Assembly: GCA_021769025.1 (NCBI GenBank)
Contig: JAETTS010000092.1
Location: 1 to 8,681 of the forward strand
Direction of reading: 5' to 3'
From: Enterocloster bolteae
GTDB lineage: Bacteria; Bacillota_A; Clostridia; Lachnospirales; Lachnospiraceae
Length of the DNA: 8,681 nt
Part shown: positions 1-4,891 of the stretch, one piece after another
How the letters are laid out: every line of letters starts with the position of its first letter
Position numbering within the stretch: position 1 is the stretch's first letter
Made by a program: the position numbers and the translations under genes
The notes under the pieces: model-generated
What the model saw: only the letters and a program-made list of their open reading frames with translations
Databases searched by the model: none
Told to the model about the DNA's origin: nothing

Positions 1-13
1 CTTATCAACAATA

Positions 14-250
14 TTATGCAGCACTCTCTGCAGCGTTTTCTTTTAAGAATGTCTCAAACTCCGTGTCGTCTCCCGAATACCTTACGGTAAGCACCCGCCT
101 TAAATCCAGGCTTAAGACTCCCAGAATGGACTTTGCGTCAATCACAATACGGTTATAATATACATCAACATCAAACTCACATTTCGTTGCGGCTGCAACA
201 AACGCCTTCGCAGCCTCAATAGTAGGTAATACAATTTTTTTCTGTTTCAT
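14..250 (-). CDS. HPr-like protein lacking the catalytic histidine (Crh-like)
   Basis: A 78-residue protein of HPr fold. The segment DAKSILGVLSLDL (residues 39-51) matches the regulatory-serine region of HPr (KSIMGVMSL), placing Ser41 where HPr has Ser46. A gap-free alignment to B. subtilis HPr puts Thr10 where the phosphoryl-carrying His15 should be and Glu12 at Arg17, so it should not carry phosphate in the sugar PTS. This resembles Crh, which lacks His15 but is phosphorylated on Ser46 by HPr kinase and acts with CcpA; a similar role here is inference. The start is the ATG at 250: AGAGGAG at about 261-267 lies 9-10 nt upstream. A TTG three codons earlier (259) is too close to that site. The gene has its own promoter (308-336) and appears to be monocistronic. 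The HPr-like fold is fairly sure; the function is not. Confidence 0.82.
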   Translation of the reverse strand: MKQKKIVLPTIEAAKAFVAAATKCEFDVDVYYNRIVIDAKSILGVLSLDLRRVLTVRYSGDDTEFETFLKENAAESAA

Positions 251-307
251 GATTATCAACTCCTCTTTGATATTTGAAAAAAATAGTTTATTTTCGCTGC
301 TGAACCT

Positions 308-336
308 GTTATATCATACCTGGCAGATGTTGTCAA
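308..336 (-). promoter_or_regulatory. sigma-A promoter of the HPr-like gene
   Basis: On the minus strand, TTGACA (331-336) is followed after 17 nt by TATAAC (308-313). A TG dinucleotide sits one base before the -10 box, as in extended -10 promoters. The predicted start near 301 leaves a leader of about 50 nt before the ATG at 250. It is the only good promoter in the gap between the cyclo-ligase and HPr-like genes. Confidence 0.8.
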
Positions 337-505
337 ATTTGGTATTGTCTGTGAGAGGCTTTATTTTCTTGTAAACTTCCACCGTTTTTTTCTGTAAAAC
401 AAACGTTCTTTTTAACACATTTTGATAATTAACTTAATTTACTAAAATGAATTATTTCTTGATTCTAACCATTTTACAGGATAACAGACAATCATATTCT
501 ACATT
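337..505. other. A+T-rich spacer, no gene seen
   Basis: This stretch separates the cyclo-ligase stop from the HPr-like promoter. It holds a weak inverted repeat, TAAAATG (443-449) with CATTTTA (470-476), plus a short inner GAAT/ATTC pair. It is A+T-rich and has no following U-tract on the minus strand, so I do not call it a terminator. No convincing cre (CcpA) site was found, and no other feature is supported. Confidence 0.5.
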
Positions 506-1087
506 TTAGCAGAAAATCACCTGATTTTCCGTGATAATCATGTCCATCTGGCAATCATGGCTCTCCACAGGAATGTCCTGGCAAACCATTTTTTCCTGGC
601 ACAGCAATACCCGGAATCCACTGGTTTTTATAAGATAACGGTCATAATACCCACCTCCGTATCCTAAGCGGACTCCCTGGCTGGTGCAGGCAATACATGG
701 GATGACACATAGATCCAAATGGTCTGGCTCTATCTTGCGGAAATGGCTCCCAGGCTCTAAAATCCCATGAAAGCCTTTCTCTAAATCAGAAAGCCCGGAG
801 ATCGCAAATGCATCCATCCGCCCGTTTCCCAGGCACTTTGGAACTGCCACCAGCTTCCCCTCTTCCAGGGCATCCTGGATAAATAGCCTTGTGTCTGCTT
901 CTTCGGCAAAACTGACATAGCAAAATATCACCTGGCTTTTCTTGTATGCTTCTGTAGATTTCAGGTTGAAACGGATCTTTTGGTCTGCTTCGATGCGATA
1001 GCAACTGCTTAAGCCTGTCCGCAGCGCCTTCATCTGGCTTCTCATGGCCTGTTTTCTCTCTTTTATGGTTTTCTGCGATACATCCAT
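506..1087 (-). CDS. 5-formyltetrahydrofolate cyclo-ligase
   Basis: A 193-residue cytoplasmic enzyme of the MTHFS/YgfA family. It converts 5-formyltetrahydrofolate to 5,10-methenyltetrahydrofolate using ATP, returning a storage or inhibitory folate to the one-carbon pool. The diagnostic nucleotide- and folate-binding motif GVRLGYGGGYYDRYL lies at residues 138-152. The N-terminal basic helix (KERKQAMRSQMKALR) and the length are typical of the family. The ATG at 1087 follows a modest ribosome binding site (AAAGGGA, about 12 nt upstream); a downstream ATG at codon 15 would cut into the conserved N-terminal helix. A hairpin ends only about 30 bp upstream of the start, so the gene is either expressed from a promoter overlapping that hairpin or depends on readthrough. 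The protein is rich in cysteine (8, including the final residue). Identification is secure. Confidence 0.95.
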   Translation of the reverse strand: MDVSQKTIKERKQAMRSQMKALRTGLSSCYRIEADQKIRFNLKSTEAYKKSQVIFCYVSFAEEADTRLFIQDALEEGKLVAVPKCLGNGRMDAFAISGLSDLEKGFHGILEPGSHFRKIEPDHLDLCVIPCIACTSQGVRLGYGGGYYDRYLIKTSGFRVLLCQEKMVCQDIPVESHDCQMDMIITENQVIFC

Positions 1088-1113
1088 ATGATTTTCTGTC
1101 CCTTTCCGAAATG

Positions 1114-1152
1114 AAAAAGAGACTCTATAGTATTCTATGGAATCTCTTTTTT
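1114..1152 (-). terminator. hairpin terminator between unknown gene and cyclo-ligase gene
   Basis: AGAGACTCTATAG (1118-1130) and CTATGGAATCTCT (1135-1147) pair as a 13-bp stem with one mismatch and one wobble around a 4-nt loop. On the minus strand it is followed by TTTTT, and on the plus strand by T6, so it could work in both directions. It lies 54 nt past the stop of the 1201-2124 gene. Its closeness to the cyclo-ligase start (27 nt from the U-tract) means it may also be a leader attenuator. Confidence 0.7.
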
Positions 1153-1157
1153 CTCAA
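1129..1157 (-). promoter_or_regulatory. possible promoter of cyclo-ligase gene inside the hairpin
   Basis: On the minus strand TTGAGA (1152-1157) is followed after 17 nt by AATACT (1129-1134). These match the sigma-A consensus at 5/6 and 4/6. It would start transcription near 1122, giving a leader of about 35 nt. It is the only promoter-like pair close to the gene, but the -10 box lies in the loop end of the terminator hairpin. This is a weak call. Confidence 0.3.
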
Positions 1158-1200
1158 TTTTATATCAGCTTAACCTTATATTGTTTGAACCTTGCACCTG

Positions 1201-2124
1201 TTATATTCCCTCTACCTTTATGTCTACGGCGCTGACTGTCTGAATGCCAATTTCCGCCTGGGCATAGGCTGCCTGGGCTTTTGCCCACCTAACTTTTCTT
1301 GCCTCTGGAGTCACTTCCGCCTCCATGCGGCTCTTTTTCGACTCCAGAACCACATCCTTTGCCTTTCTTCCTTCTGGGACGGCTAAGGGTTTGCCAGCTT
1401 CTATCCCTGCGTCTGCAGTTTTAGTCTCGTATGGTTGGGGTTGTGTCGTCTCCCCTTGTTCTTCCGCCTTTTTGATCCTGGCGGCTTCCTCTGCCGGAAC
1501 CTCAATATCATCGGTCTTGTCTGTGATAGTCTGTTCCGCCTTCCGGGCTTCCTCCATCTCCTTCTCTGCTTTCTGCTGTTCCTGCTCAGTAGGCAGCTTG
1601 GAATAACGGCCGCTGTCCACGAACTTCTGCATCTCCTCTTCGATGGCGCAAAATCTCCGGTGCTCCTGCACAATCAGCTCCAGCTTCTTGCCACTGGGGA
1701 TTTTGGGATTGTTCTTAATCTCATTTACAGAACTTAGGGAAGCTGCGGCATGGGACATCTTAAGCCGCTGTACATCCTCCTTAGTTTTACACCGCTTCAA
1801 TTCCTGCTCATAGGCTTGCCGCTCCATCTCAATGGATTTGGCCTTCTTGTATGTCTCCGGATCATGCTCCTCCAGATAAGCCATCTCCTCCGATGTCAGG
1901 CGCTTCCCGGCATTCAGCTTCATCCGGATCTTATTTAACTCTTTGGCAGAACCGGAAGGCTTTCCCGGCCCCTCTGCTTCTTCAGCCTGCTCCTTGGCCC
2001 ATTGATCCTTATAAGCAGCTTTCCCCACGCCGTAATCTCCGGAACTCTGCTTCTGCTGCCACTTCATCTTCATGCTCATATTCTTTGTATATGTGTTTAA
2101 AGAACTGATCATCATTATATTCAT
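1201..2124 (-). CDS. hypothetical charged helical protein
   Basis: A 307-residue protein that I do not recognise. It is very rich in Glu, Lys, Gln and Ala and has no signal peptide or membrane segment. Residues about 50-190 look mostly helical, including LNAGKRLTSEEMAYLEEHDPE, then a Glu/Lys-rich coiled-coil-like stretch (EQEQQKAEKEMEEARKAEQ). A Pro/Thr/Gln-rich linker (GETTQPQPYETKT) precedes a final short segment with RKVRWAKAQAAYAQAE. The reading frame continues upstream to an ATG at 2214. I chose the ATG at 2124 because GGGGGAG (2134-2140) lies 9 nt before it, while the upstream ATG has no ribosome binding site. It sits alone between the tRNA-Trp terminator and its own terminator, so it is probably monocistronic; I could not find a confident promoter. 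The strong length and codon structure support a real gene; the function is unknown. Confidence 0.8.
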   Translation of the reverse strand: MNIMMISSLNTYTKNMSMKMKWQQKQSSGDYGVGKAAYKDQWAKEQAEEAEGPGKPSGSAKELNKIRMKLNAGKRLTSEEMAYLEEHDPETYKKAKSIEMERQAYEQELKRCKTKEDVQRLKMSHAAASLSSVNEIKNNPKIPSGKKLELIVQEHRRFCAIEEEMQKFVDSGRYSKLPTEQEQQKAEKEMEEARKAEQTITDKTDDIEVPAEEAARIKKAEEQGETTQPQPYETKTADAGIEAGKPLAVPEGRKAKDVVLESKKSRMEAEVTPEARKVRWAKAQAAYAQAEIGIQTVSAVDIKVEGI

Positions 2125-2230
2125 AAGGTCACTCTCCCCCTTTTCTCTCTGAGTGGTCCCCTGGTTCATAGCATTAACTATATAAAAATATATCGACATG
2201 ATTGCTTCAAACATTAATGAAGATACAAAT

Positions 2231-2267
2231 AAAAAAGGCTAAAAACCTTTCTGTAAGGCTTTTAACC
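2231..2267 (-). terminator. tRNA-Trp terminator
   Basis: On the minus strand GGTTAAAAGCC (2257-2267) pairs with GGTTTTTAGCC (2237-2247), an 11-bp stem with two G-U pairs and a 9-nt loop, followed by TTTTTT (2231-2236). It lies 21 nt past the tRNA 3' end and before the unknown protein gene. Confidence 0.85.
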
Positions 2268-2287
2268 AATTAAGATGGGATGAAAAG

Positions 2288-2358
2288 CAGGGGAAGAGGG
2301 GCTCGAACCCCCATCTACGGTTTTGGAGACCGCTGCTCTACCATTGAACTATTCCCCT
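2288..2358 (-). tRNA. tRNA-Trp (anticodon CCA)
   Basis: A 71-nt cloverleaf read on the minus strand. The acceptor arms AGGGGAA (2352-2358) and TTCCCCT (2289-2295) pair perfectly, with G (2288) as discriminator. The anticodon stem GCGGT/ACCGT holds the 7-nt loop CTCCAAA, giving anticodon CCA. The T arm carries the expected GGTTCGAGCCC-type loop. The terminal CCA is not encoded, so it must be added by nucleotidyltransferase. It has its own promoter and terminator. Confidence 0.97.
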
Positions 2359-2377
2359 ATGTCTTAGCGACCTGCTT

Positions 2378-2406
2378 ATCATACCACGAAATGCGACATC
2401 TGTCAA
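2378..2406 (-). promoter_or_regulatory. sigma-A promoter of tRNA-Trp
   Basis: On the minus strand TTGACA (2401-2406), a 17-nt spacer, then TATGAT (2378-2383). The predicted start near 2371 lies about 13 nt before the tRNA 5' end, which suits a stable-RNA promoter with a short leader. Confidence 0.85.
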
Positions 2407-2445
2407 CAATTTTTGAAAATTGATTTTTTAAGGGATTGAAATATA

Positions 2446-2628
2446 GTTACTGTTCAGATAGGTCTGCACGCTTGCTGCGCTGACCGTATACTAACTTGGG
2501 CTGGCGGGCAAAAATCCCTTTACACTCCGTTTCGATCCGTCTTAAACAAGTGCCACTGGCGTTTAGAACCGCCGCAGGCGATTTTCATGAATTTTTGCCA
2601 GTTGCTGTGAACCCACGTGAACAGTAAC
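2446..2628. mobile_element. MITE-like 183-bp element
   Basis: The ends are perfect 11-bp inverted repeats: GTTACTGTTCA (2446-2456) and TGAACAGTAAC (2618-2628). Directly outside them are GAAATATA (2438-2445) and GAAATGTA (2629-2636), an 8-bp direct repeat with one mismatch that looks like a target-site duplication. Inside is a nested imperfect inverted repeat (CTGGC and GCAAAAAT in 2501-2515, with ATTTTTGCCAG at 2591-2601). The right end also folds on itself (2601-2612 with 2617-2628). There is no room for a transposase, so it would be non-autonomous, moved by an enzyme encoded elsewhere. The family is not assigned. The right end supplies the 3' end of the neighbouring SEDS-like gene. Confidence 0.65.
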
Positions 2629-4141
2629 GAAATGTAGGGTTATGTCTTGGCATGCTCTCACCATTCCTCTCCCATACCAGATCTTTATACCTGTAAATGC
2701 TTAATATCACGCCAAGGAGGATGTACACCACAAGGGTATGCCCTATTCCGTATGAGAAAAATATCAGTCCGTTGGTGGAAGCCACGTACAAGCCCAGATT
2801 GTTCAGTATAGTCCGCACCGTCTCCAGGGCAAGGATCAAAGCACACCCCATGCCCATGATCTGTCCCATCTGGTTTCTCTGCTTTATCACCGCATAGAAA
2901 AGCCCAAGCAGCATTCCCGCCAGGCTAAGGCAAAGAAGCAGCATTTTAAAGATCCCCAGCTGGGAGGCCATCTGCAGGAAAATAAAGTCATACTGAATAT
3001 CGGACAGAGAAATATTTTCCCATGGCAGAAGGTTTTTGCTTCCTAAAACAGCAGTGCTGCTTCCGTTGAGCGCCAGGTTTCCTACCATCTCCCAAATTCT
3101 GGAATTCAAGTATCCGGCGGGAGCGTCTTTGATAAATCGGTTCCTGATTCCATAAAGCTGATGAAGGGCGTAGTCCGGCAGCCTTCCCAGTACGATGATT
3201 CCTCCTATGATGCATATCATTATAGCCGCTGCAAAAAAATACCTGCGGTTTTCTGTTCCGTACCAACCTTTTCCAATAGCAACAAAAAGCAGGAAGATGC
3301 ACACCAGAATCACATCGATGGTGCCGCCCATACCGCCTCCTACGGTTTTCCCCACTGCCATAAATGCCGCGATCCAAAGGAAGCCTGCAGCAATCCCTTT
3401 ATACCCTTCCCCACGGCTTTTATAGAGAATCCCTCCAAACAGCGGTACAAACAAGTATAAGATACTTTTGAAATATGGAAATCCTCCGTTTCTCATAGGA
3501 AAGAGAAGAAACCAGGATCGGTTTCCATTTACCATAGTTATCCCTCCAGTCTGGCAGGCCAGCCAGATTCCAAACAGGAATACAAAGGCCAGAACTCTGG
3601 AATGTGTTCCGATTCTGCTGTAGTCAAGAAAGCAGACTCCAGTCATCACCGCCAGTCCAAGCAGGGTGTATGCGCACTGCCTATAAAATTGCATATTGGA
3701 GATCCGGGCTGTGGGCTGGTATTTCAGAAGTTCGTCTCCCATTCCGTAAAAACAGACATATTGGAGGATCAGGCCCAGTATGCTGAAACATGCAATGATG
3801 CCAAACAAAGGCCAGTTCATCCTGGGGCGATGGATCCGATCCAACTCCACGCCTGCTGCCACCGGATCTCCCATCTGTTTTACTGCTTCTATGACCGCTG
3901 CCTCCCGTTCCATACCTTGCCTTTCGTATTCTTCTGCTTGGTCATCGATATGATCTTGAATCTCCAGCGCTGCCATCTGTCTGGCTTTGGGGTTGCGGAT
4001 CTGCTCCTTCAGCTTCTCTATATATGTTTTCATCTCCCTTGGCTGCCTCTCTTTCAAACTGGAGGCAACACCGTCATGGCTGTCGTCTGAAACCTCTCTT
4101 TTTTCCAATTTTCCAGACATTATCATCTCACGCCATCTCAT
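2585..4141 (-). CDS. HAAS-like domain fused to divergent FtsW/RodA/SpoVE (SEDS) membrane protein
   Basis: A 518-residue membrane protein. Residues 37-105 form a soluble domain (MKTYIEKLKEQ ... DPVAAGVELDRIHRP) resembling the HAAS/permease-prefix domains often paired with PadR repressors. Residues 109-485 have about ten membrane segments and end in a SEDS signature, FFSYGIG (461-467). Asp385 in YDFIF aligns with the catalytic Asp of SEDS glycosyltransferases (DFIF), and Trp210 (NRSW) fits the conserved RRW site. The usual PSE and EE motifs are changed (FPYFK at 221-225, ASQLG at 392-396), so peptidoglycan polymerase activity is uncertain. The ATG at 4141 is chosen because GGGAGG (4150-4155) lies 8 nt upstream; it overlaps the PadR gene by 14 nt, which implies translational coupling. 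The last 13 residues and stop come from the inserted element at 2446-2628. Confidence 0.85.
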   Translation of the reverse strand: MRWREMIMSGKLEKREVSDDSHDGVASSLKERQPREMKTYIEKLKEQIRNPKARQMAALEIQDHIDDQAEEYERQGMEREAAVIEAVKQMGDPVAAGVELDRIHRPRMNWPLFGIIACFSILGLILQYVCFYGMGDELLKYQPTARISNMQFYRQCAYTLLGLAVMTGVCFLDYSRIGTHSRVLAFVFLFGIWLACQTGGITMVNGNRSWFLLFPMRNGGFPYFKSILYLFVPLFGGILYKSRGEGYKGIAAGFLWIAAFMAVGKTVGGGMGGTIDVILVCIFLLFVAIGKGWYGTENRRYFFAAAIMICIIGGIIVLGRLPDYALHQLYGIRNRFIKDAPAGYLNSRIWEMVGNLALNGSSTAVLGSKNLLPWENISLSDIQYDFIFLQMASQLGIFKMLLLCLSLAGMLLGLFYAVIKQRNQMGQIMGMGCALILALETVRTILNNLGLYVASTNGLIFFSYGIGHTLVVYILLGVILSIYRYKDLVWERNGESMPRHNPTFRYCSRGFTATGKNS

Positions 4142-4469
4142 AAACCACACCTCCCAACACATCAGAAACTGCTTGCGAATAAGCATTCCACTCCTCCACC
4201 CGTTTCTTCAAATACGTCTTTCCTTCCCTGGTGATCTGATAATACTTCCGCACCTTTCCCTGGAACTCCTTTTCATAGGAAACTAAAAAGCCCTGGGACT
4301 CCAGGCTGTGAAGCAACGGATACAGCGTGCCTGCCTTTAATTCAAAGATCCGGTTGGACCGGTCTCGCAGCGTCTCAATCATCTCATAGCCGTACATCTC
4401 TTTTTCCGATAAAAGCTGTAAGATCAGCATCGATGTATTCCCTGATACCATTCCTTTGTCTGATCCCAT
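4128..4469 (-). CDS. PadR-family transcriptional repressor
   Basis: A 113-residue winged-helix regulator. The PadR signature runs through residues 12-90: the helices LILQLLSEKEMYGYEMIETL, the segment FELKAGTLYPLLHSLESQGF, and a wing with KVRKYYQITREGK. A short C-terminal helix (YLKKRVEEWNAYSQAV) is the expected dimerisation part of the small-PadR subgroup. The ATG at 4469 follows GAAAGGAG (4476-4483) at a good distance. It is the first gene of a two-gene operon with the HAAS-SEDS gene, whose ribosome binding site lies inside its last codons. Small PadR proteins commonly repress their own operon and release DNA on binding a ligand. The promoter upstream has three copies of a palindrome-rich sequence that fit an operator. 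The ligand is unknown. Confidence 0.92.
   Translation of the reverse strand: MGSDKGMVSGNTSMLILQLLSEKEMYGYEMIETLRDRSNRIFELKAGTLYPLLHSLESQGFLVSYEKEFQGKVRKYYQITREGKTYLKKRVEEWNAYSQAVSDVLGGVVYEMA
4150..4155 (-). promoter_or_regulatory. ribosome binding site deciding the HAAS-SEDS start
   Basis: GGGAGG on the minus strand, 8 nt from the ATG at 4141 and located inside the end of the PadR coding region. It favours the 4141 start over the longer frame beginning at 4186 and over a later ATG (4033) at the edge of the HAAS domain. Confidence 0.75.
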
Positions 4470-4628
4470 GTTTTACTCCTTTCTGTCATATGGCCTCCAG
4501 TATTTGCCAACGCTACGTCTTTCTGGAAAACCAAGAGTTGCCTGTCCGCTGCCGCCTCGGTGACGGCCAACACTGCATCTGTCCGGAAAAACCTGCGTTT
4601 TGCAAATGCCTTACATAACCTTATCTCA

Positions 4629-4645
4629 ATCGATTATCTATATAT
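4629..4645. promoter_or_regulatory. third, inverted operator-like copy
   Basis: ATCGATTATCTATATAT on the plus strand is the exact reverse complement of 17 of the 21 bases repeated at 4685-4705 and 4720-4740. It lies in the transcribed leader, about 65-80 bp past the predicted start, where a bound PadR could block elongation or form a loop with the other two copies. Confidence 0.5.
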
Positions 4646-4684
4646 AGATTGCCTGTGTATAAACCGTCTATGTGTAAATTATCG

Positions 4685-4705
4685 ATATATAGATAATCGA
4701 TATAT
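4685..4705. promoter_or_regulatory. operator-like 21-bp repeat just after the transcription start
   Basis: An exact 21-bp copy of 4720-4740, with a 35-bp offset. It is followed upstream by CGATAATT-type sequence that makes the whole block rich in TATCGAT palindromes. It lies at about +5 to +25 of the padR promoter. A binding site for the neighbouring PadR is the simplest reading. Confidence 0.6.
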
Positions 4706-4716
4706 TATTTTGATCT

Positions 4717-4745
4717 ATTATATATAGATAATCGATATATGTCAA
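4717..4745 (-). promoter_or_regulatory. consensus promoter of the padR operon with operator in its spacer
   Basis: On the minus strand TTGACA (4740-4745), exactly 17 nt, then TATAAT (4717-4722): a perfect sigma-A consensus. An A-tract lies just upstream of the -35 box (AAAAAAG at about 4747-4753), which could serve as an UP element. The 17-nt spacer is filled by the 21-bp repeat found again at 4685-4705. Such a strong promoter would be expected to need tight repression, and a protein bound in the spacer would exclude RNA polymerase. Confidence 0.85.
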
Positions 4746-4760
4746 GCTTTTTTCCTGGTG

Positions 4761-4784
4761 GATTCAAATATTGATTCAGATATT
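4761..4784. repeat. 12-bp tandem repeat
   Basis: GATTCAAATATT (4761-4772) is followed directly by GATTCAGATATT (4773-4784), with one mismatch. It lies between the radA terminator and the padR promoter. Its role is unknown. Confidence 0.5.
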
Positions 4785-4888
4785 AAAAAAAGGCGGTTGC
4801 AAAAATACGGCGATTCCACAATATAAAGCCAATACTTACGAAGTATCCTGACAATATATTGGATGAATCTGCCATCTTGCAACAGCCT
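4785..4888 (-). terminator. large imperfect hairpin terminator after radA
   Basis: On the minus strand AGGCTGTTGCAA (4877-4888) pairs with TTGCAACCGCCT (4791-4802) with one mismatch, followed by a run of six or more T. Within it, CAATATA pairs with TATATTG, and ATACTT-CGT-AAGTAT forms a perfect apical hairpin (4832-4846). The intermediate arms also match imperfectly (GATTC/GAATC and GGC/GCC). The structure starts 3 nt after the radA stop codon and spans about 98 bp, much longer than an ordinary terminator. Confidence 0.78.
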
Positions 4889-4891
4889 CTT

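Larger units (their letters stand above)
4470..4710 (-). other. long leader of the padR operon with tandem imperfect repeat
   Basis: About 240 nt separate the predicted transcription start (near 4710) from the PadR ATG, far longer than other leaders here. Two 25-nt copies 60 bp apart (4506-4530 and 4566-4590) match at 20 of 25 positions. Between them GCCGT/GCGGC can form a short stem with a 7-nt loop (about 4550-4566). A frame stays open across much of the leader but lacks a start codon with a ribosome binding site, so no gene is called. A regulatory RNA or degraded sequence is possible. Confidence 0.45.

Noticed and set aside
251..259. TTG start for the HPr-like protein
   Set aside because: It directly abuts the AGGAG sequence; the ATG at 250 has proper spacing.
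361..420. A cre (CcpA) site upstream of the HPr-like promoter
   Set aside because: The TGTAAAC-like string lacks the central CG and the symmetric half of the consensus.
443..476. Inverted repeat TAAAATG/CATTTTA as terminator of the cyclo-ligase gene
   Set aside because: A+T-only arms with a bulged middle and no U-tract on the minus strand.
2125..2214. An in-frame upstream ATG at 2214 that would add 30 residues to the unknown protein
   Set aside because: It has no ribosome binding site, while the ATG at 2124 has GGGGGAG at ideal distance; the extra residues also occupy the region where a promoter must lie.
2446..2628. CRISPR repeat or integrase attachment site
   Set aside because: Only two inverted, not direct, end repeats exist, with no spacer array; the adjacent tRNA-Trp 3' end is not duplicated nearby and no integrase gene is present.
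2359..2640. A riboswitch or T-box in the gap around tRNA-Trp
   Set aside because: The gap is explained by the tRNA promoter and the inverted-repeat element; no T-box motif or specifier structure was seen.
3602..4090. Long plus-strand open frame opposite the HAAS-SEDS gene
   Set aside because: Antisense to a well-supported membrane protein gene, with no ribosome binding site and a composition typical of a shadow frame. The same applies to the other plus-strand frames in the window.
4142..4186. An in-frame ATG at 4186 for the HAAS-SEDS gene
   Set aside because: It would overlap the PadR gene by 59 nt and has no ribosome binding site; GGGAGG points to the ATG at 4141.
4470..4635. Open minus-strand frame in the padR leader as a small gene
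   Set aside because: No start codon with a ribosome binding site, the frame runs on out of frame into padR, and the peptide is not recognisable.
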